This document shows, piece by piece, positions 55,209-62,696 of a stretch of 64,000 bases of DNA (positions are counted from its first letter, which is position 1; each line of letters starts with the position of its first letter). This DNA comes from Lacibacter luteus (GTDB lineage Bacteria > Bacteroidota > Bacteroidia > Chitinophagales > Chitinophagaceae), in assembly GCF_004118265.1 (NCBI RefSeq), contig NZ_SDHW01000003.1, positions 186,001-250,000 of the forward strand, written 5' to 3'. A program made the position numbers and the translations under genes. The notes beneath the pieces were generated by a model that was not told where the DNA came from, made no database searches, and saw only the letters and a list, made by a program, of their open reading frames with translations.

Positions 55209-56093
55209 ATGTACTATATCCTGTACGGATTTTTAAAACTGCTTTCCCTTACTCCACTACGCATGCTCTATTTTTTGAGCGACTTTGTGTATACATTACT
55301 TTTTTATGTTTTCGGCTACAGAAAGAAAGTGGTGATGAATAATTTAATGATCGCCTTTCCAGAAAAAACAGAGAACGAACGGAAAGAAATTATGAAACAG
55401 TTCTATCATAATTTCTGCGACAATTTTATTGAAATGATCAAACTGATGTCGTGGAGTACCGAAGAAATTAAACGACGCTTTACGTGTAATATTGAAGTGT
55501 TGAATGATCTGGTAGGAAAAGAACAAAGTGTGCAAATAGTTTCTGGGCATTATTTCAACTGGGAAATGGCTAATCTTGGCTTGGGTGCATTATCAAAAAT
55601 GCCATTTGTGGTTGTATACATGCCCATACGTAATAAAGTTGTCAATAGAATTGTGTATGATTTAAGAAGCAAGACCGGTGTAATATTGGTTGCTGCTACT
55701 GATTTCCAAAATCAGGTAAAGGAGCATTTAAAAAAGCAGTATGCATTAATTCTCGTAGGGGATCAAAATCCCGGGAATCCGGGGAAAGCTTATTGGACAA
55801 ATTTTTTCAGCAAACCTGCACCGTTTGTACGTGGCCCGGAAAAGGGTGCAAGAAGAAATAATACGGTTGTTATATATGCTGATTATTATAAAGTAAAACG
55901 GGGGTATTATGAATGCAGATTTGAAGTGGTTACAACAGATCCAAATAGTTATAAAGAAGGAGAACTTACTCGCCTCATTGTAAATAAAATTGAACATTCC
56001 ATTCGCCAACGTCCTTCAAATTATTTGTGGAGCCACAGAAGGTGGAAACATGAATGGAATGAAGCGTACAGAAGTAAATGGATCTCGTCTTGA
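55209..56093 (+). CDS. LpxL/HtrB-type lipid A acyltransferase
   Basis: Inner-membrane acyltransferase of 294 residues that transfers a secondary acyl chain to lipid A precursor. N-terminal anchor (residues 1-25), then the H-x4-E catalytic pair in SGHYFNWEM, VVYMPIRNKVVNRI, VILVAATDF and LVGDQNPGNPG, and the C-terminal RPSNYLWSHRRWKHEW typical of HtrB. Start at 55209. Follows nadB by 35 bases. Confidence 0.9.
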   Translation: MYYILYGFLKLLSLTPLRMLYFLSDFVYTLLFYVFGYRKKVVMNNLMIAFPEKTENERKEIMKQFYHNFCDNFIEMIKLMSWSTEEIKRRFTCNIEVLNDLVGKEQSVQIVSGHYFNWEMANLGLGALSKMPFVVVYMPIRNKVVNRIVYDLRSKTGVILVAATDFQNQVKEHLKKQYALILVGDQNPGNPGKAYWTNFFSKPAPFVRGPEKGARRNNTVVIYADYYKVKRGYYECRFEVVTTDPNSYKEGELTRLIVNKIEHSIRQRPSNYLWSHRRWKHEWNEAYRSKWISS

Positions 56094-56391
56094 TCGTGTG
56101 AGTGATTATTCGCTAAATCTTGTAAAGAATAATATCTTTTTCTCTAATTCATTTTTGGGAAAGCATTTTACTACAGAGCGAAAAGCTTTGATCAAGTATC
56201 CCATTGGTAGGCATTTGTCTTACACGCTTTCTTAACCTCACACAGGCATCCATATAAATGCAAAGCTGAAAAATCTTTACAGGGGTATTGTGTTTTGAAC
56301 AAGGGGTGAAAACACCCATTCAAATAAGTCCCATATTATTTTTATTTGATTCAGGTAGTTAATGTATTGTTTTAAAACTTAAATTGAAAAG
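56094..56391. other. intergenic region before the signalling cassette
   Basis: 298 bases, AT-rich, with no convincing gene, RNA or repeat. It presumably holds the promoter of the cassette; I could not place a TAnnTTTG box with confidence. Confidence 0.5.
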
Positions 56392-56868
56392 ATGTCCAGA
56401 ATTTCCACAGGTAAAGCCAGAGGGCTTGCAAAAAATTATCGTGATCATAAACTCGACAAAAAATTAAAACCAAACGACACAAGAGGCATTTGGTTTGGTA
56501 AAGAAGTATTTTATGAAGCACTTGGGTTAGTTAGAGATTCGGAAACAGGAATGCTGAAGGAAACAAAACTCCCGTATATGGAGGCAGAAGTATTTCCTGA
56601 TGGAGTAAGAATTTACATGGCAGCTTATTCCGAAAATCACGAAGATGATAATAAAAAGGGAAGACTAACTGTAGTGCTGGTTCCAACAGGCGAAGGTAAA
56701 CCTGGTGGCCCGCTTCATTTCGATATTTTATCAAATCCGGATCAACCACCAAGTGGCCTTGATGATGAGGGAGATGATGACGAAGACGATGATAAGGACA
56801 CGCAGTTTAACGACGGTCAACTTTGTCCTCCTCCGGCTTGCGATCCGGAAGGACTTTTAAATTTTTGA
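56392..56868 (+). CDS. hypothetical acidic protein with CPPPAC tail
   Basis: Soluble protein of 158 residues with no signal peptide. N-terminal region is basic (GKARGLAKNYRDHKLDKKLKP), the middle mixes beta-strands (GVRIYMAAYSENHED, RLTVVLVPTGEGKPGG), and the C terminus has a strongly acidic stretch (DEGDDDEDDDKD) then CPPPACDPEGLL. I recognise similar small proteins only as uncharacterised Bacteroidota hypotheticals. First gene of a four-gene run ending with a two-component system. Confidence 0.75.
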   Translation: MSRISTGKARGLAKNYRDHKLDKKLKPNDTRGIWFGKEVFYEALGLVRDSETGMLKETKLPYMEAEVFPDGVRIYMAAYSENHEDDNKKGRLTVVLVPTGEGKPGGPLHFDILSNPDQPPSGLDDEGDDDEDDDKDTQFNDGQLCPPPACDPEGLLNF

Positions 56869-57518
56869 TTTTGATTGATTTTATCTACATCAGCTTCATT
56901 GCTGTTTCTGTAATTACGGGCTTGTTTTTGCTAAAAAAAACAAGCCCTCTTTGGACCAGAGTGTTGGTTATTTTTCTTTGTGTAACACTGGTTAATGAGG
57001 TGTTATGTTATTTCCTTAAAAAAAACAGGATTAACACGATTGTTTTTTACAATTGCTACTTGTACTTCCGTTTTCCGATGTTGGCGTGGGTTTACTTTGA
57101 TGTGCTGAGGAATAAGAAAATTCAAAAGAATATCTTTTTATCGTTTCTCGGTTTAACCGGTTTGTTTTTTGTTTTTAATTTATTCTTTTACAAAAGTTTT
57201 TTTGTATTTCATTCAGGTTATTTTCTTGCAGGGGGCATTTATGTAATTATATTATCGCTCCAGCACACTTACTTTTTAATGGATAAGGAAAGCCCTCACA
57301 ATCCTTTAAAGGAGCCTTTCTTTTGGATTAGCAGCGGATTCCTGTTGTATTTTTTAGGGGCGTTACCTTTTATAGGAGCAATCAAGTTACTTACAAAGTA
57401 TAACACCATACTTGCATCGCAACAATTGATCATAACAAAATCAATGAGCATTGTATTATATTCATTAATCACAATTGGCTTTATTCTTCAATGGCGGAGA
57501 AAGAATTACTCATATTAA
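56865..57518 (+). CDS. seven-helix membrane protein of the cassette
   Basis: Protein of about 217 residues with seven hydrophobic helices, unnamed. The start is most likely the TTG at 56865, whose bases overlap the TGA stop of the upstream gene; a TTG at 56823 would overlap it more. The 3' end overlaps the kinase gene by 28 bases. It may act as a separate sensor subunit, because the kinase lacks a large sensory domain (inference). Confidence 0.72.
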   Translation: MILIDFIYISFIAVSVITGLFLLKKTSPLWTRVLVIFLCVTLVNEVLCYFLKKNRINTIVFYNCYLYFRFPMLAWVYFDVLRNKKIQKNIFLSFLGLTGLFFVFNLFFYKSFFVFHSGYFLAGGIYVIILSLQHTYFLMDKESPHNPLKEPFFWISSGFLLYFLGALPFIGAIKLLTKYNTILASQQLIITKSMSIVLYSLITIGFILQWRRKNYSY

Positions 57519-58297
57519 TTATATCTGTAACAATCATTCTTTTATTACTTGGTCTGTTTATTTTGATACTGTTTGTGTTTTATCAAAAGCGACTGCTGAT
57601 TAATAAAGCAAAGCTTGAAAAGTTACAAAGTGAAACACTCAAGTCGCAACTTGAGATACAGGAGCACACGCTTAAAAACATTTCGCAGGAGATACACGAT
57701 AATGTTGGGCAAGTGCTAACATTAGCAAAACTTAATCTTGCAACTACTGTAATTGACGAAGTAACTTCTGCAGAAAAAATCAAAACAAGTCAACATCTTA
57801 TTGGTAAAGCCATACAGGATCTGAGAGATCTCAGCAGAAGCCTTAATACCGACTATGTTGAGGAAATGGGGCTGCTGCGAGCTATCGAATACGAGTTAAG
57901 CTTATTAAAAAAAACAGGTGCTATCGAAACCGGGTTCAGCATTAACGGTACTCCTGTACGACTTGAAAAGCAGAAAGAACTGATTCTTTTCCGCATAGTG
58001 CAGGAAGCAATTCATAACGTTATCAGGCATGCAGATGCTTCTGTATTAAATACTGCTATTGTATTTGGTAACGGCCAAATAGAAATAGCTATTAATGATA
58101 ATGGTAAAGGATTTAATCTTGCCCCATTGAATAATCCTGACAATTCAGGTTTTGGTCTTGGTATCCGCAATATGCATGCAAGGGCAACACTGATAGGAGC
58201 AAAGTTTTTTATGGATAGTAAACCGGGAACCGGTACAAAACTAAACCTTCAATTACCAATAAATAATATAACTGATGAAACAACACCCGAAAATTAA
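57491..58297 (+). CDS. NarL-type sensor histidine kinase, short form
   Basis: Sensor kinase of 268 residues with one membrane helix (about 8-30). HisKA_3 dimerisation domain has the phospho-acceptor His in SQEIHDNVGQVLTLAKLNL; the ATPase domain has N-box EAIHNVIRHADAS, G1 INDNGKGFNL and G2 GFGLGIRNMHARA. No periplasmic or PAS domain, so signals must come through the membrane partner. Overlaps the response regulator gene by 23 bases. Confidence 0.94.
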   Translation: MAEKELLILIISVTIILLLLGLFILILFVFYQKRLLINKAKLEKLQSETLKSQLEIQEHTLKNISQEIHDNVGQVLTLAKLNLATTVIDEVTSAEKIKTSQHLIGKAIQDLRDLSRSLNTDYVEEMGLLRAIEYELSLLKKTGAIETGFSINGTPVRLEKQKELILFRIVQEAIHNVIRHADASVLNTAIVFGNGQIEIAINDNGKGFNLAPLNNPDNSGFGLGIRNMHARATLIGAKFFMDSKPGTGTKLNLQLPINNITDETTPEN

Positions 58298-58940
58298 AGT
58301 AGCATTGGCGGATGACCATGTGCTGTTACGAAACGGATTGGCTGCAGTGGTTGGCAGCTTTGGCGATTATGCTGTTTTGTTCCAGGCCGATAATGGAAAA
58401 CATTTTCAACAACAGATCAAAGAGCATGGCGAACCGGATATTGTATTGATGGATATTAACATGCCGGAAATGGATGGTTATGCAACGTCGCAATGGTTAA
58501 AAGAACATTATCCGCTCGTACAGGTAATTGCACTTTCGATGTACGACAATGAAAATGCAATTATTAAAATGTTTAAAGCAGGAGCAAAAGGATATATTTT
58601 AAAAGATAGTGAACCTCCCGAGCTAAAACGTGCCCTTGATTCTGTAAGAGAAAAAGGTTTTTATTACTCAGAAATGGTAACCGGTCGGTTAATTCATACC
58701 ATTAACAAAATGGACGAAGCCAATGCTCCTAAGAATGAAGTAAACGGATTAAATGATCGTGAAGTTGAATTTCTGCGCCATGCATGTACCGAAATGACAT
58801 ACAAAGAAATTGCAGAAAAAATGTTTTTAAGTCCACGTACAATTGATGGCTATCGTGATGCTTTGTTTGAAAAGCTTGAACTTAAAACAAGAGTAGGCCT
58901 TGTAATGTATGCGATCAAAAACGGAATTGTGAATGTTTAA
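58275..58940 (+). CDS. NarL/FixJ-type response regulator
   Basis: DNA-binding response regulator of 221 residues. Receiver with acidic pocket LADDH (residues 12-14), phospho-acceptor Asp 60 in DIVLMDINMPEMDG and Lys 112 in YILKDSEP. LuxR-type HTH at the C terminus, NDREVEFLRHACTEMTYKEIAEKMFLSPRTIDGYR. Translationally coupled to the kinase; its targets are unknown. Confidence 0.95.
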   Translation: MKQHPKIKVALADDHVLLRNGLAAVVGSFGDYAVLFQADNGKHFQQQIKEHGEPDIVLMDINMPEMDGYATSQWLKEHYPLVQVIALSMYDNENAIIKMFKAGAKGYILKDSEPPELKRALDSVREKGFYYSEMVTGRLIHTINKMDEANAPKNEVNGLNDREVEFLRHACTEMTYKEIAEKMFLSPRTIDGYRDALFEKLELKTRVGLVMYAIKNGIVNV

Positions 58941-58974
58941 AAAAAGAAAGCCGGTAAATCCGGCTTTCTTTTTA
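58941..58974 (+). terminator. terminator of the signalling cassette
   Basis: GAAAGCCGG-TAAAT-CCGGCTTTC followed by TTTTT; abuts the convergent persulfide dioxygenase gene. Confidence 0.9.
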
Positions 58975-58975
58975 C

Positions 58976-60382
58976 TTAATTCAATACACTCTTTTCCTTC
59001 ACAATCTCAATCTTCTGTTCTTTAATTTTATCGAAACCGCCAACCACGTTACGGAGGTTATGAAATCCTTGTTTTTTTAAAATTGAGGAGGCAATTACAC
59101 TACGGTAGCCACCGGCACAATGCACATAAAGGTTATCTCTGTCCTCAATGTTGGCAATTAAACCGGGATCGTTCATTTCGGCTAATGGAAGATTTACAGC
59201 ATCTTTTAAATGTCCTTCTGCAAACTCTGTTTCTTTACGTACATCAACCACAACTAAATTATCATCGTGTGGAAGATCCATCGCAAGTTCATCTGCTTCC
59301 ACATCAATAATCATATCAATTTCTTCACCTGCCTGCTGCCATGCTTCAAACCCACCGGCTAAATGGCCGCTTATTTTTTCGAAACCAACACGTGCAAGCC
59401 GTGTAATGCTTTCTTCTTCTTTTCCCTGTTCACAAACAAGTACAATGTTTTCATCAAAAGATAACAGTGCTCCTGCCCATTCTGCAAAACGTCCTTCAAG
59501 GCCAATACTTACAGAGCCGGGCACAAAGCCGAAAGTAAATAGTGAAGACGGTCGTGTATCGAGTAAAAAAGTATTGGGTTCTTTAATAAGGTTTTTAAAT
59601 TCTTCGATTGTTAATGCTGTCATACCTTTTTCTAAAACTGTTTGTAATGATCCGTAACCTTCTTTGTTAATGCGTGCGTTAACGGGAAAATATTTTGGAG
59701 GTGCTTCCAGTCCTTCGGTTATGGCTTTAATAAATTGTTCTTTTGATTGCTGCTGTAAAGCATAGTTCGTTTTCTTTTGTTCACCTATAGTGCTGTGTGT
59801 ATCGGGTCCGAGGCTTTTACCACAGGAACTTCCGGGACCATGCGCAGGGTAAACAATAACATCGTCTGCAAGCGGTACAATTTTTTCCTGCAGTGAATGA
59901 TATAAATTTCCGGCAAGCTCATCTTTTGTTACTTCACCACCCTGTGCAAGATCGGGGCGACCAACATCGCCAACAAACAACGTATCGCCGGTAAAAACGC
60001 AATGGGCTTTTCCTTCTTCATCTTTCAATAAAAAACAGGAGCTTTCCATTGTATGGCCTGGTGTGTGCAGTACTTCAAGCGTAAGGTTGCCAATTTTAAA
60101 CTGTTCATGATCTTTTGCAACATAAATTGAAAATGCAGTTGATGCATCGGGCCCATAAACAATTGGAGCATTTGTTGCCTTGGCAAGATCGAGGTGGCCG
60201 CTTACAAAATCGGCGTGTATATGTGTTTCAAAAATATACTTGATGGTTGCTTTACGCTCTTTTGCAAGGTTGATGTAGGTATCAACATCTCTCATTGGAT
60301 CGATAATCGCACACTCACCCTCACTTTCAATATAATAAGCTGCTTCGCTAAGGCAGTTTGTGTAGAGTTGTTGAATGAACAT
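58976..60382 (-). CDS. CstB-like persulfide dioxygenase/rhodanese fusion
   Basis: Multidomain sulfur enzyme of 468 residues. Residues 1-240 are a metallo-beta-lactamase-fold persulfide dioxygenase with metal ligands in THIHADF (His 54, His 56, Asp 58), His 110, TGDTLF and PAHGPGSSCGK; this Cys is Cys 187 and aligns with the regulatory/transfer Cys of staphylococcal CstB. A central rhodanese-like domain (about 262-355) has Cys in VCEQGKEEE. The C-terminal rhodanese (about 365-455) has active-site Cys 422 in HCAGGYRS. Detoxifies persulfides. Adjacent ArsR-like gene probably regulates it. Confidence 0.9.
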   Translation of the reverse strand: MFIQQLYTNCLSEAAYYIESEGECAIIDPMRDVDTYINLAKERKATIKYIFETHIHADFVSGHLDLAKATNAPIVYGPDASTAFSIYVAKDHEQFKIGNLTLEVLHTPGHTMESSCFLLKDEEGKAHCVFTGDTLFVGDVGRPDLAQGGEVTKDELAGNLYHSLQEKIVPLADDVIVYPAHGPGSSCGKSLGPDTHSTIGEQKKTNYALQQQSKEQFIKAITEGLEAPPKYFPVNARINKEGYGSLQTVLEKGMTALTIEEFKNLIKEPNTFLLDTRPSSLFTFGFVPGSVSIGLEGRFAEWAGALLSFDENIVLVCEQGKEEESITRLARVGFEKISGHLAGGFEAWQQAGEEIDMIIDVEADELAMDLPHDDNLVVVDVRKETEFAEGHLKDAVNLPLAEMNDPGLIANIEDRDNLYVHCAGGYRSVIASSILKKQGFHNLRNVVGGFDKIKEQKIEIVKEKSVLN

Positions 60383-60466
60383 AAATAATTCAGTTTCTGC
60401 AAATGTACGTAAGCAGAAGAACTGTAAGCGATCGACGGCAGTTGTGTAGTAGAACGAAGATGTTAA

Positions 60467-60790
60467 TTACCCCAGCAGACTTTTAATAAACTGTTCTATT
60501 TCGTTAAGCCTGTCGTGGTTAACAGTGTACCAAATAAACTTTCCTTCACGTGTTGTTTTAACAATATTGCTCCGGCGTAAAATTGCTAAGTGCTGCGATG
60601 CAACAGATTGTTCTAAACGAAGCTTCACATAAATTTCAGTTACGGTTAACTGCCCATTTTCATTAATCAATTGCAATATCTGTTGCCTCAATTTGTGGTT
60701 GATGGCTCGTAAGATAAGCGCCGACTTTTTTACAGCATGGTAATCTAACGTAATAGGAGTATTACTTTCCTTTTTTTTGGTTACAGCCAT
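60467..60790 (-). CDS. ArsR-family HTH regulator without cysteine
   Basis: Winged-helix regulator of 107 residues. The HTH is seen as LTVTEIYVKLRLEQSVASQHLAILRRSNIVKTTREGKFIWY. Unlike metal sensors or the persulfide-sensing BigR/SqrR group, it has no cysteine at all. Lies 84 bases upstream of the persulfide dioxygenase gene on the same strand, so regulation of that gene is plausible but sensing chemistry is unclear. Confidence 0.92.
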   Translation of the reverse strand: MAVTKKKESNTPITLDYHAVKKSALILRAINHKLRQQILQLINENGQLTVTEIYVKLRLEQSVASQHLAILRRSNIVKTTREGKFIWYTVNHDRLNEIEQFIKSLLG

Positions 60791-60837
60791 GGGAGGGTAT
60801 ATTTTGTGGTTGGGTTCGTAATTTTTCGACTATCTCG

Positions 60838-60865
60838 AACCGTAAAACTAACCGTAAAATTACGG
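60838..60865. promoter_or_regulatory. candidate ArsR operator
   Basis: Direct repeats AACCGTAAAA at 60838-60847 and 60850-60859, the second part of the inverted repeat CCGTAA-AA-TTACGG (60852-60865). Lies 48 bases upstream of the regulator start. Confidence 0.4.
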
Positions 60866-60890
60866 AAATCATTGTCGTAAAGGACATAGT

Positions 60891-61565
60891 TTATTGCTTT
60901 CCAATATGAAAACCTTTGCCGTATTCCGGTGCAGAATATGCAAGGGAAAGGAAATTTCCAGCATTATAATATCGTTCGGCAATTGCAACTGCATTCTTTG
61001 AACTCCAATGAGTTGAGATAAATCTGGCATTTGCACTTGTGCAAATATTCTGCCATTTAACAGACCCATCGCCAAAAAAGTAAACCAACCGGGAGGTAAG
61101 CTCTTCTGTAAAAGAGGCTGAATCGAGCACTTTTGGGGTTATAGGAGACAATAATTCCAGCTCGGAAGAATAAACAGCGGTAAATACTTCCATTCTTCGG
61201 GCATCAATCATGGGGCAAAGTACAAACCCGGTTTCATCAGTTAGCTGTTCACGGGCGGCAACACTCATTACCAAGGTTGTTGGTATACCAATTAACGGAA
61301 TGTTTAGAGCAAAGCTCAGCCCTTTGGCTGTAGCCATACCAACACGCAAACCAGTATAAGAACCCGGGCCTGTTGTTATCGCCACACCGTTCAATTGAGT
61401 TAGTGTTAAACCTAATTCGTTCAGCAGGCTTTGTATTGCCGGTTGTAAAAAGGAAGCATGGTCTTTTTGCGAAGCACTTGTTTTTATACCATGCAGCACA
61501 GCGTCTTTTGCAACTGCAACAGATGCATGTGTTGTGGATGAATCGATGCAAAGCAACAAAGCCAT
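60891..61565 (-). CDS. tsaB: tRNA threonylcarbamoyladenosine biosynthesis protein TsaB
   Basis: Dimerisation partner of TsaD in the t6A tRNA-modification complex; 224 residues. ASKHA-fold signature: LCIDSSTTHASVAV at the N terminus, HASFLQPAIQSLLNELGLTLTQL and GVAITTGPGSYTGLRVGMATAKGLSFAL. The C-terminal half is shorter and more variable, as usual in TsaB. It starts 2 bases after the preceding gene, suggesting cotranscription. Confidence 0.93.
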   Translation of the reverse strand: MALLLCIDSSTTHASVAVAKDAVLHGIKTSASQKDHASFLQPAIQSLLNELGLTLTQLNGVAITTGPGSYTGLRVGMATAKGLSFALNIPLIGIPTTLVMSVAAREQLTDETGFVLCPMIDARRMEVFTAVYSSELELLSPITPKVLDSASFTEELTSRLVYFFGDGSVKWQNICTSANARFISTHWSSKNAVAIAERYYNAGNFLSLAYSAPEYGKGFHIGKQ

Positions 61566-61567
61566 TT

Positions 61568-62200
61568 TTAGTTCAATTGTTTTAAGATGGAAGATGCAGG
61601 TTGGTAGCGTTTATCGGTAGCTGAAAGTTTTTGCAATAAGAAAGCGATATGATTTAATCCTATCTTTTTGCTCCATTCAAATGGACCCATTGGATAGCTT
61701 GTTCCCAATTTCATGGCAATATCTATTTCTGCTTCAGCAGATACGTTTTCTTCATTGGTCAAAAATGCCTCATTAATAATCATACTTACGGTTCTTGCAC
61801 TTACAAAACCGGCAACATCTGCAGTAATACAGGCTTTGATCGAAAACTGTTTAAAAATGTTTTCGAATATTGATTGATGCGATGGATGTACTGCAAATTC
61901 AATTATTGGCCGATCTATAAAAACTGGCCAATGATTAAAACGTGCAATAGTATGTTGATGCTCAATTTCTAAATCTTTCAGTGTATGCACAACCGAGCCT
62001 ATTAAGACCGGCTTATTGATTGATTTATATAAACTGATCTGCTGCTGATTTTCTTCAAAACACAAATCAATAATCAGGTCTGCAAAGCCGATATCATCTG
62101 AATTTGCCTCTGGCTTAGTTCGGCATTGGAAACCATCGAATGGAAATGTTTTGCCAAAGAGCGAATTGCAGATGGCTGAACTGATGAGCAGAATATTCAT
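61568..62200 (-). CDS. degenerate 3-hydroxyacyl-CoA dehydrogenase homologue
   Basis: Protein of 210 residues. The C-terminal half matches the helical 3HCDH domain: AGFVSARTVSMIINEAFLTNEENVSAEAEIDIAMKLGTSYPMGPFEWSKKIGL. The N-terminal half is a shortened Rossmann-like region that lacks the NAD-binding GxGxxG (here MNILLISSAICNSLFG). About 80 residues shorter than catalytic enzymes. Likely non-catalytic or binding role; conserved position upstream of tsaB is notable. Start set at 62200. Confidence 0.75.
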   Translation of the reverse strand: MNILLISSAICNSLFGKTFPFDGFQCRTKPEANSDDIGFADLIIDLCFEENQQQISLYKSINKPVLIGSVVHTLKDLEIEHQHTIARFNHWPVFIDRPIIEFAVHPSHQSIFENIFKQFSIKACITADVAGFVSARTVSMIINEAFLTNEENVSAEAEIDIAMKLGTSYPMGPFEWSKKIGLNHIAFLLQKLSATDKRYQPASSILKQLN

Positions 62201-62271
62201 TGCCGCAAATTTATAGCGAAGCTTGGCAACTTGCTTTTTTTCTTGGGCCAAAGGAGTATGTTTGCGGTATG

Positions 62272-62652
62272 ATGGAAAAGAAAATTATTCAAACGGAAAT
62301 GGCGCCGGCGCCAATCGGTCCATACAACCAGGCAGTAGCTGCAGGAGGGTTCTTATTTATTTCCGGACAGGTTTGTATTAAACCCGGAACCAGCGAGCTG
62401 AACAATTCCGATATACAGGCAGAAACGCACCAGGTGATGCATAACCTTAAAGCAATTTTGCAGGAAGCCGGTACCGACTTTAACAGTGTAGTTAAAACAA
62501 CCATTTTCCTCAGCGATATGAATTTGTTTAGTGAGGTAAATGAGATTTACGGAAAGTATTTCGATGGTGCTTTTCCTGCACGAGAAACGGTTGCAGTAAA
62601 AGGACTACCGAAAAATGTGAATGTTGAAATTAGTATGATAGCAACTGTATAA
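62272..62652 (+). CDS. ridA: RidA family enamine/imine deaminase
   Basis: Cytosolic RidA of 126 residues that hydrolyses reactive 2-aminoacrylate-type enamines. Signatures: APAPIGPYNQAVAAGGFLFISGQ, TIFLSDMNLFSEVNEIYGKYF, FPARETVAVKGLPKNVNVEISMIA, in which the Arg of PARETV is the catalytic residue. Unlike the signal-bearing paralogue at 27706, it has the full catalytic block. ATG at 62272 (or 62269). Divergent from the degenerate dehydrogenase gene. Confidence 0.95.
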   Translation: MEKKIIQTEMAPAPIGPYNQAVAAGGFLFISGQVCIKPGTSELNNSDIQAETHQVMHNLKAILQEAGTDFNSVVKTTIFLSDMNLFSEVNEIYGKYFDGAFPARETVAVKGLPKNVNVEISMIATV

Positions 62653-62696
62653 CTAAACAAAAAAGGATGATCAATTGATCATCCTTTTTTGTTTAG
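62653..62696. terminator. 44-base perfect palindrome, ridA / rng terminator
   Basis: CTAAACAAAAAAGGATGATC and its full complement, centred on AATT. Bidirectional terminator whose right end overlaps the stop codon of the convergent rng gene. Confidence 0.93.
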
